Source: Tianweitania sediminis (GTDB lineage: Bacteria > Pseudomonadota > Alphaproteobacteria > Rhizobiales > Rhizobiaceae). Taken from it: a stretch of 64,000 nucleotides of DNA. The stretch lies in contig NZ_JAGIYY010000003.1 in assembly GCF_017813335.1 (NCBI RefSeq), positions 248,001-312,000 of the forward strand. The letters are read 5' to 3'. Position numbers and translations under genes: made by a program. The notes beneath the pieces are model-generated. The model was not told where the DNA came from, searched no databases, and was given only the letters and a program-made list of their open reading frames with translations. This document shows, one piece after another, positions 7,414 through 15,009 of this stretch; position 1 is the stretch's first letter, and every line of letters begins with the position of its first letter.

Positions 7414-8310
7414 ATGACGCGCATACAGGCCAACCTCCTTCTGCTGCTTGCGGGTGCCATCTGGGGCATGGGCTTTGTTGCCCAGGCGAGCGCAATGGCC
7501 GTGATGGGCCCGCTGCTGTTCGTTGGCCTTCGCTTCGCCGTGGCATCGATTTGCGTGCTTCCGTTCGCCCTGCGGGAAAGCCGGGGAAGCACCGTCCCGC
7601 TGGAACGCCACCATTGGCTAGCCTTCGCCTGGATCGGTCTCCTGCTTTTCGGAGCAATAGCCTTGCAGCAGTTCGGCTTGTTGAGCACCACGGTGACGAA
7701 CTCAGGGTTCCTCACCGGGCTTTATGTCGTGTTCACACCGCTTCTGGCGATCCTGCTGTTTCGCCACTTCCCCCACCCCATCGTGTGGCCGGCCGCGCTG
7801 GCGGCGCTGGCCGGTATCTTCATGTTGTCCGGCGGAACATTGGTGGGTCTGAGCACGGGAGACTGGCTGACTATCGGCGGCGCCATCTTCTGCGCGGCCC
7901 AGCTCATCTTTATCGCGCGCGCGGCGCAGGATGCCGGGCGTCCGGTGACGCTGGCTTGTATCCAGTTCACCGTTTGCGGCGCAATTGGCCTTGTCGCGGC
8001 CCTGCTGCTGGAACCGATCGGCTGGGCAGCCATCCGCGGCGCCGCCTGGCAGATCCTTTACGCCGGCATCTTTTCCGGCGGGCTTGCCTTCACGCTGCAG
8101 GTGGTCGGGCAGCGCTACACCACGGCCGCGCAAGCTGCCATCTTCCTGTCTTCGGAAGCGGTGTTTGCAGCCATGTTTGGCGCCTTGTTCCTCGGCGAAC
8201 GCCTGCCGGCGAGCGGTTTGGCAGGCTGCGGCTTGATCCTTGCGGCCATGTTGCTGGTGGAAATCGTGCCGGCAATCCAGGAACGCCGGAGCGCCCGCGC
8301 CAGCGCCTGA
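7414..8310 (+). CDS. EamA/DMT-family transporter
   Basis: The 298-residue inner-membrane protein has about ten hydrophobic segments in two EamA repeats. The first repeat starts with LLLLLAGAIWGMGFVAQ; the second ends with FLSSEAVFAAMFGALFLGE. Family members export amino acids, metabolites or drugs, and the substrate cannot be inferred. The ATG at 7414 gives the usual short N-terminus before the first helix. A GTG at 7393 is possible; neither has a clear ribosome-binding site. It is divergent from greA over about 250 bases that hold no other gene. Confidence 0.88.
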   Translation: MTRIQANLLLLLAGAIWGMGFVAQASAMAVMGPLLFVGLRFAVASICVLPFALRESRGSTVPLERHHWLAFAWIGLLLFGAIALQQFGLLSTTVTNSGFLTGLYVVFTPLLAILLFRHFPHPIVWPAALAALAGIFMLSGGTLVGLSTGDWLTIGGAIFCAAQLIFIARAAQDAGRPVTLACIQFTVCGAIGLVAALLLEPIGWAAIRGAAWQILYAGIFSGGLAFTLQVVGQRYTTAAQAAIFLSSEAVFAAMFGALFLGERLPASGLAGCGLILAAMLLVEIVPAIQERRSARASA

Positions 8311-8379
8311 CACTGCGACAAAGAAAGAACGGCAGCGCCTTCTCATTGCCGCATCGGTCCCCTGCGCCAAGTAGATCGC

Positions 8380-9282
8380 ATGGCATGTCCCGCGCGTTCT
8401 GGCCGAGTGGCCGCTTTCCTCGCCGCAGCAGCCGCCGCATTCTTGCCGGCGATGGGTGCCGCGCAGGAGAATCCTGAGCTGCCCCAGGTCATGCCGGCTC
8501 CTGAAGCTGCGCCTCGGGAAGGAAGTCTGGTACCTGCGGCGCCGGTGGCTCCAGAAACCGGTTCAGAACCGGTGGCTCAGGAACTTCCAGCCACCCCGCC
8601 GAAACCGGAAGAACGGCCAAAGGCAGCACCCCCGGAAGAGCCCGCCAGCCCAGCCATTGCAGACCGGCCGATGAAAGCGGACCCGACTGGCCCCAAGCCA
8701 GTGCAGGGGCCGCCCCTCCCCGCGTCCCTGGTGGGAGCGTTGCCGGCGGAAGAAATCGCCTGTCGGGCAGACCTCACGAAGCTCGGCGTTTCCTTTGAAC
8801 CGCGTCCGCCTGAAAGCGGCGAAAACGGGTGCGCGATGCCTTACCCTCTCGCGGTTGCCGAGCTGGGCGGCGGCATTGCCGTGGAACCGCCTTTGATTGC
8901 AAATTGCGCCGTCACGAGAGCGGCAGCCGAGTTCATGCAGTCGAAAGGGCAAGCTGCCGCGGAACGGCACCTGGGCGAACGGATCGTGAGCCTAGCGAAC
9001 GGGTCCGGCTACGTCTGCCGACCGCGACGAGGAACGCAGAAGCTATCGGAACATGCTTTGGGCAATGCCATCGACATCATGAGCTTCGAGCTTTCCGGCG
9101 AAGGCAACATCGTCGTTGGGCAAGAAGAGGGCCCGGACGAAGCAGCCTTCATTCAAGAAGTGCGCAAGGAAGCGTGTGGGCCTTTCACCACCGTGCTTGG
9201 GCCGGGCTCGGATGCGGATCATTCCGATCATCTCCACCTTGATCTCGCCGATCGGCGAGAAGGGTCAACCTTCTGCCAATAA
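8380..9282 (+). CDS. Extensin-like domain secreted protein
   Basis: The 300-residue protein opens with a Sec signal peptide (about residues 1-27, AAAAAFLPAMGAA). A Pro/Ala/Glu-rich linker follows (about 28-110), then an extensin-like C-terminal domain (Pfam Extensin_2). The domain's SEHALGNAIDI (near 223) and DADHSDHLHLD (near 279) resemble the zinc-binding motifs of LAS-type peptidoglycan peptidases, so a cell-wall role is plausible. Paired cysteines suggest periplasmic folding. The next gene is a shorter paralogue with the same motifs. Confidence 0.85.
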   Translation: MACPARSGRVAAFLAAAAAAFLPAMGAAQENPELPQVMPAPEAAPREGSLVPAAPVAPETGSEPVAQELPATPPKPEERPKAAPPEEPASPAIADRPMKADPTGPKPVQGPPLPASLVGALPAEEIACRADLTKLGVSFEPRPPESGENGCAMPYPLAVAELGGGIAVEPPLIANCAVTRAAAEFMQSKGQAAAERHLGERIVSLANGSGYVCRPRRGTQKLSEHALGNAIDIMSFELSGEGNIVVGQEEGPDEAAFIQEVRKEACGPFTTVLGPGSDADHSDHLHLDLADRREGSTFCQ

Positions 9283-9451
9283 TGCAACTTTGATTCAATT
9301 CTGATCATGGTGAAGAGCGGGTTAAAAGCGCATTGCTAACCCCTTGATTTTACATGATCTGGTTTCGTGTGACCGCGATTGCTGAAGCCGCTGCTGAACT
9401 TTCCTTTAGGATCTGAGGCTACCTTGGGGCCTCCGTTCGGAAGGAAGTGCC

Positions 9452-10243
9452 ATGCCCGTTCAAGCTTCTCGCAAGGTGCTCTTGCAGGCCAAACATCCCG
9501 CTCGCATCGTGCTGCTTGCGTCCGCTCTCATCGGCCTTGTGAGCCTCGCTGCCTGCGGAAGGGCGGAGCAGGCGCGGCCCAGCGCGAGCGTCACCAAGTC
9601 AGGCGCTGGCCTGCAGCGCCTCGTTCCATCCAACCCGATGATGGTCGGATATCCCCGCTTGAGCCTGCCGATGTCGCAGCTTGGCGCCGAAACGATGCCG
9701 GCGGATGAAGTCGCCTGTCGCCGCGAGTTGAAGCGCCTCGGCGTGACTTACCAGGATCTGGCGCCGATCAACGATGGCGGCGCCTGCAGCATCGACTACC
9801 CGGTGAAGGTGTCGCAGCTTTCGGGCGGCATTAACATGGCGCCCGCTGCCACGCTGAGCTGTGACATGGCGGTGGCTTTTGCGAGCTGGACCAAGAATGA
9901 ACTCGCTCCCAATGCGCGGCGTCGCTACTGGTCAGGCGTCAAGACGATCCATCAGGGCTCCAGCTATTCCTGCCGGCGCATCAACCGCACCAATGTCGCG
10001 TCGGAACACTCGAAGGGCAACGCGCTCGACGTGATGCGGATCGAACTGAACAACGGCCGCGACATCAAGGTGGAAAAGCAGGGACTATTTGCATTCCGTG
10101 CACGCGGCTTGCTCAACACGGTGCGTGCGGACGGTTGCGATTATTTCACGACCGTCCTGGGCCCCGGCTACAACGCCGATCATGCCGATCACTTCCACTT
10201 CGACATCAAGGACCGCCGCAACGGCTACCGCGCTTGCCGCTAA
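9452..10243 (+). CDS. Extensin-like domain lipoprotein
   Basis: This 263-residue paralogue of the preceding gene has a hydrophobic leader ending in LAAC, a good lipobox, so it is probably lipid-anchored. The C-terminal extensin-like domain again has ASEHSKGNALDVM (near 183) and NADHADHFHFD (near 240), the same His/Asp arrangement as LAS metallopeptidases. AAGGAAG lies just ahead of the ATG. The 168 bases before it contain no gene I can support. It lacks the long proline-rich linker of its neighbour, so the two probably act at different distances from the membrane. Confidence 0.85.
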   Translation: MPVQASRKVLLQAKHPARIVLLASALIGLVSLAACGRAEQARPSASVTKSGAGLQRLVPSNPMMVGYPRLSLPMSQLGAETMPADEVACRRELKRLGVTYQDLAPINDGGACSIDYPVKVSQLSGGINMAPAATLSCDMAVAFASWTKNELAPNARRRYWSGVKTIHQGSSYSCRRINRTNVASEHSKGNALDVMRIELNNGRDIKVEKQGLFAFRARGLLNTVRADGCDYFTTVLGPGYNADHADHFHFDIKDRRNGYRACR

Positions 10244-10326
10244 ACAGGGGAAACCTTTACCGACCCCGCCTGTTTACGGAGCATTCCCACTTCGCACAGC
10301 GCGGCGTGGGGTGATATGGAACGGGC

Positions 10327-11637
10327 ATGGTCTACATTGAAGTTCTTATCGTCGTTGTCTTGATTATCATCAACGGCCTGCTTGCCATGTCCGAATTGGC
10401 GATCGTGTCGTCTCGGCCAGCCCGCTTGAAGGCAATGGCTGATAAAGGCTCCACCGGCGCTGCAAAGGCGCTTGTTTTGGCTGGCGATCCGGGCCGCTTC
10501 TTGTCGACCGTTCAGATCGGCATCACCATGGTTGGGGTGTTGTCCGGTGCGTTTTCAGGCGCAACACTGGGCCAGCGTTTGTCAGGCCTGCTGATTGAAG
10601 CCGATGTTCCTGCCGGAATAGCCAACGCGGTAGGCGTCGGCCTCGTGGTCGCTGCGATCACCTATGGTTCCTTGATCATCGGCGAACTCGTCCCCAAGCA
10701 GATCGCGCTGCGCAATCCAGAAGGTGTTTCCGCTCGCGTGGCGCCCGCCATGGCGGTGCTCGCCGTGATCGGCGCGCCGCTTGTCTGGTTCCTCGATGTT
10801 TCCGGCCGCGCGGTTTTGCAGCTTCTTGGTCAGAAATCGGATGGGGAGGAACGGGTTACTGATGAGGAGATCAAGTCGCTGATCGCCGAGGCGGAAGGAG
10901 CGGGCGTCATCGAAACGGACGAGCGCGCCATGATTGCGGGCGTCATGCGTCTTGCAGACCGTACGGTGCGCGGCATCATGACACCGCGCACAGATGTCGA
11001 CTGGGTCAATGTGCAGTCGGAGTCTGAATCGGTTCGACAAGCCCTGATCGACACGCCGCATTCCCGGCTGCCGGCCGGGGATGGCAGCGTGGACGACATG
11101 GTGGGCGTTATCCAGACCCGCGAACTTCTTGCAGCGATCCTAAGCGGAACGTCGCCACTCGACATCAAGGATTTCGTGCGCCAGGCGCCGATCATCCATG
11201 ACAACGCTGACGCTCTCGCCGCTTTGACGACGCTCAAGGAAGCGTCGGTGCCCATGGCTCTGGTGCATGACGAGCACGGCCATTTCGAAGGCATCGTCAC
11301 GCCGGCGGACGTGCTGGAAGCAATCACCGGCGCATTCCGCTCGGATTACACCGACGACGGCAACCCGAACGCCGTGCAGCGCGAGGACGGTTCCTGGCTG
11401 CTGGCTGGCTACATGCCGGCCGACGAGATGGCGGATATCCTGAAGCTGACCCTGCCGGAAGACCGCGACTACGAAACGCTCGCCGGCTTCGTTCTCGCGC
11501 AACTGGCGCACCTGCCGGCTACAGGTGAAAGCGTGGATGCTCTGGGCTGGCGCTTCGAAGTCGTTGATCTCGACGGCCGGCGCATCGACAAGGTGATTGC
11601 GCATCCTCTTGCCGGCGTACGGCTGGCCGCCGGCTGA
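10327..11637 (+). CDS. CNNM/CorC-family membrane protein (hemolysin-like)
   Basis: The 436-residue inner-membrane protein has an N-terminal CNNM (DUF21) domain with about four hydrophobic segments (residues 1-150; NGLLAMSELAIVSSRPARL). Two CBS domains follow (about 205-330; MTPRTDVDWVN, FEGIVTPADVLEAI), then a CorC_HlyC C-terminal domain (about 345-430). Family members are linked to magnesium or cobalt efflux; the hemolysin label is historical. It converges on the FMN reductase gene. Confidence 0.9.
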   Translation: MVYIEVLIVVVLIIINGLLAMSELAIVSSRPARLKAMADKGSTGAAKALVLAGDPGRFLSTVQIGITMVGVLSGAFSGATLGQRLSGLLIEADVPAGIANAVGVGLVVAAITYGSLIIGELVPKQIALRNPEGVSARVAPAMAVLAVIGAPLVWFLDVSGRAVLQLLGQKSDGEERVTDEEIKSLIAEAEGAGVIETDERAMIAGVMRLADRTVRGIMTPRTDVDWVNVQSESESVRQALIDTPHSRLPAGDGSVDDMVGVIQTRELLAAILSGTSPLDIKDFVRQAPIIHDNADALAALTTLKEASVPMALVHDEHGHFEGIVTPADVLEAITGAFRSDYTDDGNPNAVQREDGSWLLAGYMPADEMADILKLTLPEDRDYETLAGFVLAQLAHLPATGESVDALGWRFEVVDLDGRRIDKVIAHPLAGVRLAAG

Positions 11638-11644
11638 GTTGATT

Positions 11645-11663
11645 GGCGCGCGTGAAGCGCGCC
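11645..11663. terminator. GC-rich hairpin between converging genes
   Basis: A 7-bp GGCGCGC/GCGCGCC stem with a GTGAA loop lies between the CNNM gene and the converging FMN reductase. It has no T run, so it may only weaken transcription or protect 3' ends. Confidence 0.35.
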
Positions 11664-11679
11664 CCGCCGATGTCTGAAA

Positions 11680-12315
11680 TCAGGCCGCTTTCGCGCTCTG
11701 CGTCAGATCCGCATCGCGTGCGGCCTTGGTCGCCTTTACCCACCATGCAAGCTGCGCGACCGTGTCTTCCGCGGCCTTCACCAGGTGCGGGAAGTCCGAA
11801 AGCGATTTGCCGTCATTCACCACCGCAAGATACTCGCCGAACATGATGTGCACTGCGTTGCGCGTGGGCACCATCTGAAGCTCAACCGCATGCAGGCGCA
11901 GCTGCTCGATCGCCCGGGCGCCACCGACACCGCCATAGCCCACAAAAGCGGCGGGCTTTTTCGCCCACTGCGGATAGGCCCAGTCCAGCGCGTTCTTCAG
12001 GGCCGCAGTCGGGCCGTGCGAATATTCGGCTGCGGTGAAGATGAAACCATCCATCTCCTCGAGCTTCGCCTGCCATTGGCGGGCGACGGGGTTCTGCGAG
12101 GCACCGTAAGCAGGTGAAACGGCTTCATCGAAAATCGGGAGCGGAAAGTTCTTGAGGTCGAGGATTTCGACGTCCATCGTGCCGTTCGCGCGGGCAAAAT
12201 CGGCGATCCAGTTTGCTGGCTTGTCGGCGAAGCGGTTGCTTCGGACGCTTCCGATCACGACGGCGATCTTGGCTTGGGATGAGACATGGCGGCATTCCTT
12301 GAGAACCGGGTTCAA
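11680..12315 (-). CDS. NADPH-dependent FMN reductase-family protein
   Basis: This flavodoxin-fold oxidoreductase (NAD(P)H-dependent FMN/quinone/azo reductase group) has IAVVIGSVRSNRF at its start, the FMN-binding FIFTAAEYSHGPTAALKNALD near residue 95, and a GYGGVGGARAIEQLR segment. As drawn it starts at a TTG (12315) without a ribosome-binding site. The good AAGGA and ATG pair at 12300-12285 is one base out of frame with the conserved protein. Either TTG is used or one base has been lost between the ATG and IAVVIG. The HxlR gene is divergent, a common pairing with such reductases. Confidence 0.75.
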   Translation of the reverse strand: MNPVLKECRHVSSQAKIAVVIGSVRSNRFADKPANWIADFARANGTMDVEILDLKNFPLPIFDEAVSPAYGASQNPVARQWQAKLEEMDGFIFTAAEYSHGPTAALKNALDWAYPQWAKKPAAFVGYGGVGGARAIEQLRLHAVELQMVPTRNAVHIMFGEYLAVVNDGKSLSDFPHLVKAAEDTVAQLAWWVKATKAARDADLTQSAKAA

Positions 12316-12370
12316 GGCCCGGCTTGGCTGAAGACAGGGACCCGAGGCGTGTCTGCCTCTGGTATCGAAT

Positions 12371-12441
12371 GGTAACCGAGGCTATATACGAAACCGCCTT
12401 CTCCGCCCGCAAGAAGGCACGTTTCTGAAACCAAGGTTACC
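12371..12441. promoter_or_regulatory. Paired GGTAACC/GGTTACC operator candidate
   Basis: The divergent region contains GGTAACC at 12371-12377 and its exact complement GGTTACC at 12435-12441. They frame the A/T-rich CTATATACG. A dimeric regulator such as the adjacent HxlR protein could bind here to control both genes; this is inference from position and symmetry. Confidence 0.4.
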
Positions 12442-12475
12442 TTCGGGTGACTGCCGACCAGGAGGGTCTTGGACC

Positions 12476-12841
12476 ATGATACACGGCAACAGTGCTGATT
12501 GTCGCGCCGTCAGCGGGATCCTAGCTCGCGTCGGGGACAAATGGACCGTGCTCGTTGTGGAACTGCTTGGGAAAGGTCCGATGCGGTTCAACGAATTGCG
12601 CCGGATGATCGGCGGCATTTCGCAGAAGATGCTGACGGCCACCTTGCGCGGCCTGGAGCGGGACGGCTTCGTCACCCGCACGGTTTACCCGACGATCCCG
12701 CCGCGTGTGGATTACGAGCTGACGGATCTCGGGCGAGAGCTGCTTGTACCGGTACATGCGCTTGGCGATTGGGCGCGCGTCAATATCGGCCGGGTTGAAG
12801 CTGCGCGAGCCCGCTTTGACTCGAGCCAGAAAGCAGCCTGA
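12476..12841 (+). CDS. HxlR-family transcriptional regulator
   Basis: The 121-residue winged-helix protein has the HxlR pattern: a cysteine near residue 9, GDKWTVLVVELLGKGPMRF at about 21-40, then SQKMLTATLRGLERDGFVTR and YPTIPPRVDYELTDLG (the wing). Members often sense quinones or electrophiles through the N-terminal cysteine and control a neighbouring reductase. The divergent gene is an FMN reductase, which fits. AGGAGG lies about 10 bases before the ATG. Confidence 0.92.
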   Translation: MIHGNSADCRAVSGILARVGDKWTVLVVELLGKGPMRFNELRRMIGGISQKMLTATLRGLERDGFVTRTVYPTIPPRVDYELTDLGRELLVPVHALGDWARVNIGRVEAARARFDSSQKAA

Positions 12842-12844
12842 TCT

Positions 12845-13231
12845 TTACTCGGTCGGCACGTTCTTCGGTTTGCCCTCGGCATCGAGTGCGACCATGATGA
12901 TTTCTGCGTTCGTCACCAGTTCGCGCTTATCAGATAGATAGCGCTGCGCCCAAGCCTCCACATGGAGCGTCAGCGACGTGCGGCCGATCTTGGTGATGTC
13001 GATGTAGATCTCCAGCGTGTCGCCGATCTTCACCGGCTTCGCGAAGGCCATCTCCCGCACCGCGGCCGTGACGACGCGTCCCCTGGCCCGCTCGGCAGCG
13101 CGTATCCCGCAGGCCAGATCCATTTGCGCCATAACCCAGCCGCCAAAGATGTCGCCGGCAGCGTTTGCATCGCCGGGCATGGCGAGCGTCCGCAATGTCA
13201 GTTGGCCTCGCGGGCCTGTTGGTTCAGACAT
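12845..13231 (-). CDS. Acyl-CoA thioesterase, hotdog fold (YciA-like)
   Basis: The 128-residue protein has the hotdog motif: GDANAAGDIFGGWVMAQMD at about residues 18-36, with the Asn/Asp pair used by acyl-CoA hydrolases. AFAKPVKIGDTLEIYIDI follows, and the GKPKNVP tail is typical. It hydrolyses acyl-CoA to free acid and CoA, probably as a hexamer. The ATG at 13231 has AAGGAA five bases upstream; nine upstream in-frame residues are unconserved. It converges on the HxlR gene. Confidence 0.88.
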   Translation of the reverse strand: MSEPTGPRGQLTLRTLAMPGDANAAGDIFGGWVMAQMDLACGIRAAERARGRVVTAAVREMAFAKPVKIGDTLEIYIDITKIGRTSLTLHVEAWAQRYLSDKRELVTNAEIIMVALDAEGKPKNVPTE

Positions 13232-13373
13232 GAGGTTTCCTTGTTTGCCCATCGCCACGGCTTCTTAGACCCGTCGCATTTTTCACAAGCAGTGCCGATC
13301 ACCGCCTAACCTGAGCGCGCCCTGCTGGCTACCTTTGGCACACTTTTATCCAGGCCACGTGACGCGCTTTCCC

Positions 13374-14990
13374 ATGCAGACATACGACTTTGTTATCGTC
13401 GGCTCCGGCTCAGCCGGCTCCGTGGTGGCCGAAAAGCTTTCCGCGAATGGACGCTTCTCCGTTCTTGTTCTGGAAGCAGGCGGCACGGATCGTCGTTTCT
13501 ACGTCCAGATGCCCCTTGGCTACGGCAAGACCTTTTTCGATCCGCGGGTGAACTGGAACTACAAGGCCGAACCCGATCCTGGCCTTGCCGGCAACGTGGA
13601 CCACTGGCCCCGCGGCAAGATCATAGGCGGCTCGAGCTCCATCAATGCCATGGTCTGGATTCGGGGAGCGCGAGAAGACTATGATGACTGGGCAGCGGCC
13701 GGAAATCCCGGCTGGAGCTATGACGACGTGCTGCCCGCCTTCAGGGCGATCGAGGACAATGAAGCAGGCGGGGACGAGTGGCGCGGACGGGGCGGCCCTG
13801 TGCATGTCAGTGACAACCACCGCTTCATCCATCCCTTGACAAAGCGCTTCCTTCAGGCCGGCGAAGAACTTGGCCTGCCCCGCAATCCTGACTTCAACGG
13901 CAAGGCGCAAGACGGCGTCGGCGTGTACCAGATCACGACGCGCGACGGTCGGCGCATGTCAGCCGCGCGCGCCTTTTTGCGCCCGGCCTTGAAGCGAAAG
14001 AACGTGCGCCTTGAAACCGGCGCCCATGCCACTCGCATCCTGTTTGAAGGCAAGCGCGCGGTCGGCGTCGAGTACGTTCGGCGAGGCCAGAAAATGACCG
14101 TGCGAGCCGGCCGTGAAGTGGTCGTCAGCAGCGGCTCGGTCAACACACCGCAGCTCCTGCAACTGTCCGGCGTGGGGCCCGCAGCATTGCTGCAAGGCTT
14201 CGGCATCAACGTCATTCACGCCAATGAGCATGTCGGCGCCAACCTGCAGGATCACCTTGGCATCAACTACACCTGGCGCGGCAACATCGCGACGTTGAAC
14301 CAGATCCTGCGGCCTTGGTGGGGCAAGGCGATGGCGGGCGCGCAGTATCTGCTTTTGCGTCGCGGCCCGCTGTCGATGAGCATGAACCAGGGCGGAGGCT
14401 TTTTCCGCACCGATCCCGCTCAGAAGCGCGCCAACATGCAGCTTTATTTCCAGGCGTTTTCTACCGTGCTGCCGCGGCCGGGCGAGCGGCCGATCCTGTC
14501 GCCTGATCCTTGGCCGGGTTTTTCGATCGGGCTGTCCAATTGCCGGCCGTCCAGCCGCGGCGAGATCATGATCCGCTCCGCAGATCCGATGCAGCACCCC
14601 CGCATTTCAGCCAACGCTTTTTCCACGGAAAACGACGTGGCCGAGATGCTCGACGCCGTGAAGTTCCTGCGAAAAATGGCGGCTACAGAGGCCTTCGACG
14701 GCGTTCTGGAGGAAGAAATGCTCCCCGGCGCCCGCGTTCAGTCCGATGAGGAACTGGTCGACGACTTTCGCCGTCGCTCCGGCACCGTCTATCATCCCGT
14801 TTCGACCTGCCGCATGGGGCCGGACCCGAGCCAGTCCGTTGTGGACGCTCGGCTGCGGGTGCACGGGCTTGAAGGCCTGCGCATAATCGACGCCTCCATT
14901 TTCCCGTCCAACATCACCGGCAACACCAACGCCGCCGCCATCCTGACCGGCTGGAAGGGCGGCGAAATGCTGGTCGAGGACCACCGCTGA
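13374..14990 (+). CDS. GMC-family FAD-dependent oxidoreductase
   Basis: The 538-residue enzyme is a choline/alcohol dehydrogenase-like flavoprotein. It has the FAD motif VGSGSAGSVVAEKL near residue 7. GMC signature 1 includes HWPRGKIIGGSSSINAMVW, near 75-95. Signature 2 is GSVNTPQLLQLSGVGP. The catalytic His lies in YHPVSTCRMG (about 474) and an Asn in GNTNAAAI (about 517). The substrate is an alcohol or sugar. The enolase-superfamily gene starts 19 bases later, suggesting an oxidation-then-dehydration route for a carbohydrate or polyol rather than glycine betaine synthesis; no betB lies nearby. Confidence 0.9.
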   Translation: MQTYDFVIVGSGSAGSVVAEKLSANGRFSVLVLEAGGTDRRFYVQMPLGYGKTFFDPRVNWNYKAEPDPGLAGNVDHWPRGKIIGGSSSINAMVWIRGAREDYDDWAAAGNPGWSYDDVLPAFRAIEDNEAGGDEWRGRGGPVHVSDNHRFIHPLTKRFLQAGEELGLPRNPDFNGKAQDGVGVYQITTRDGRRMSAARAFLRPALKRKNVRLETGAHATRILFEGKRAVGVEYVRRGQKMTVRAGREVVVSSGSVNTPQLLQLSGVGPAALLQGFGINVIHANEHVGANLQDHLGINYTWRGNIATLNQILRPWWGKAMAGAQYLLLRRGPLSMSMNQGGGFFRTDPAQKRANMQLYFQAFSTVLPRPGERPILSPDPWPGFSIGLSNCRPSSRGEIMIRSADPMQHPRISANAFSTENDVAEMLDAVKFLRKMAATEAFDGVLEEEMLPGARVQSDEELVDDFRRRSGTVYHPVSTCRMGPDPSQSVVDARLRVHGLEGLRIIDASIFPSNITGNTNAAAILTGWKGGEMLVEDHR

Positions 14991-15009
14991 CAGTTGAGGA
15001 GCCGCGATC

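Noticed and set aside
13374-14990. Naming the GMC enzyme choline dehydrogenase BetA
   Set aside because: No betB or betI is adjacent, and the partner is an enolase-superfamily gene; motifs alone do not define the substrate.
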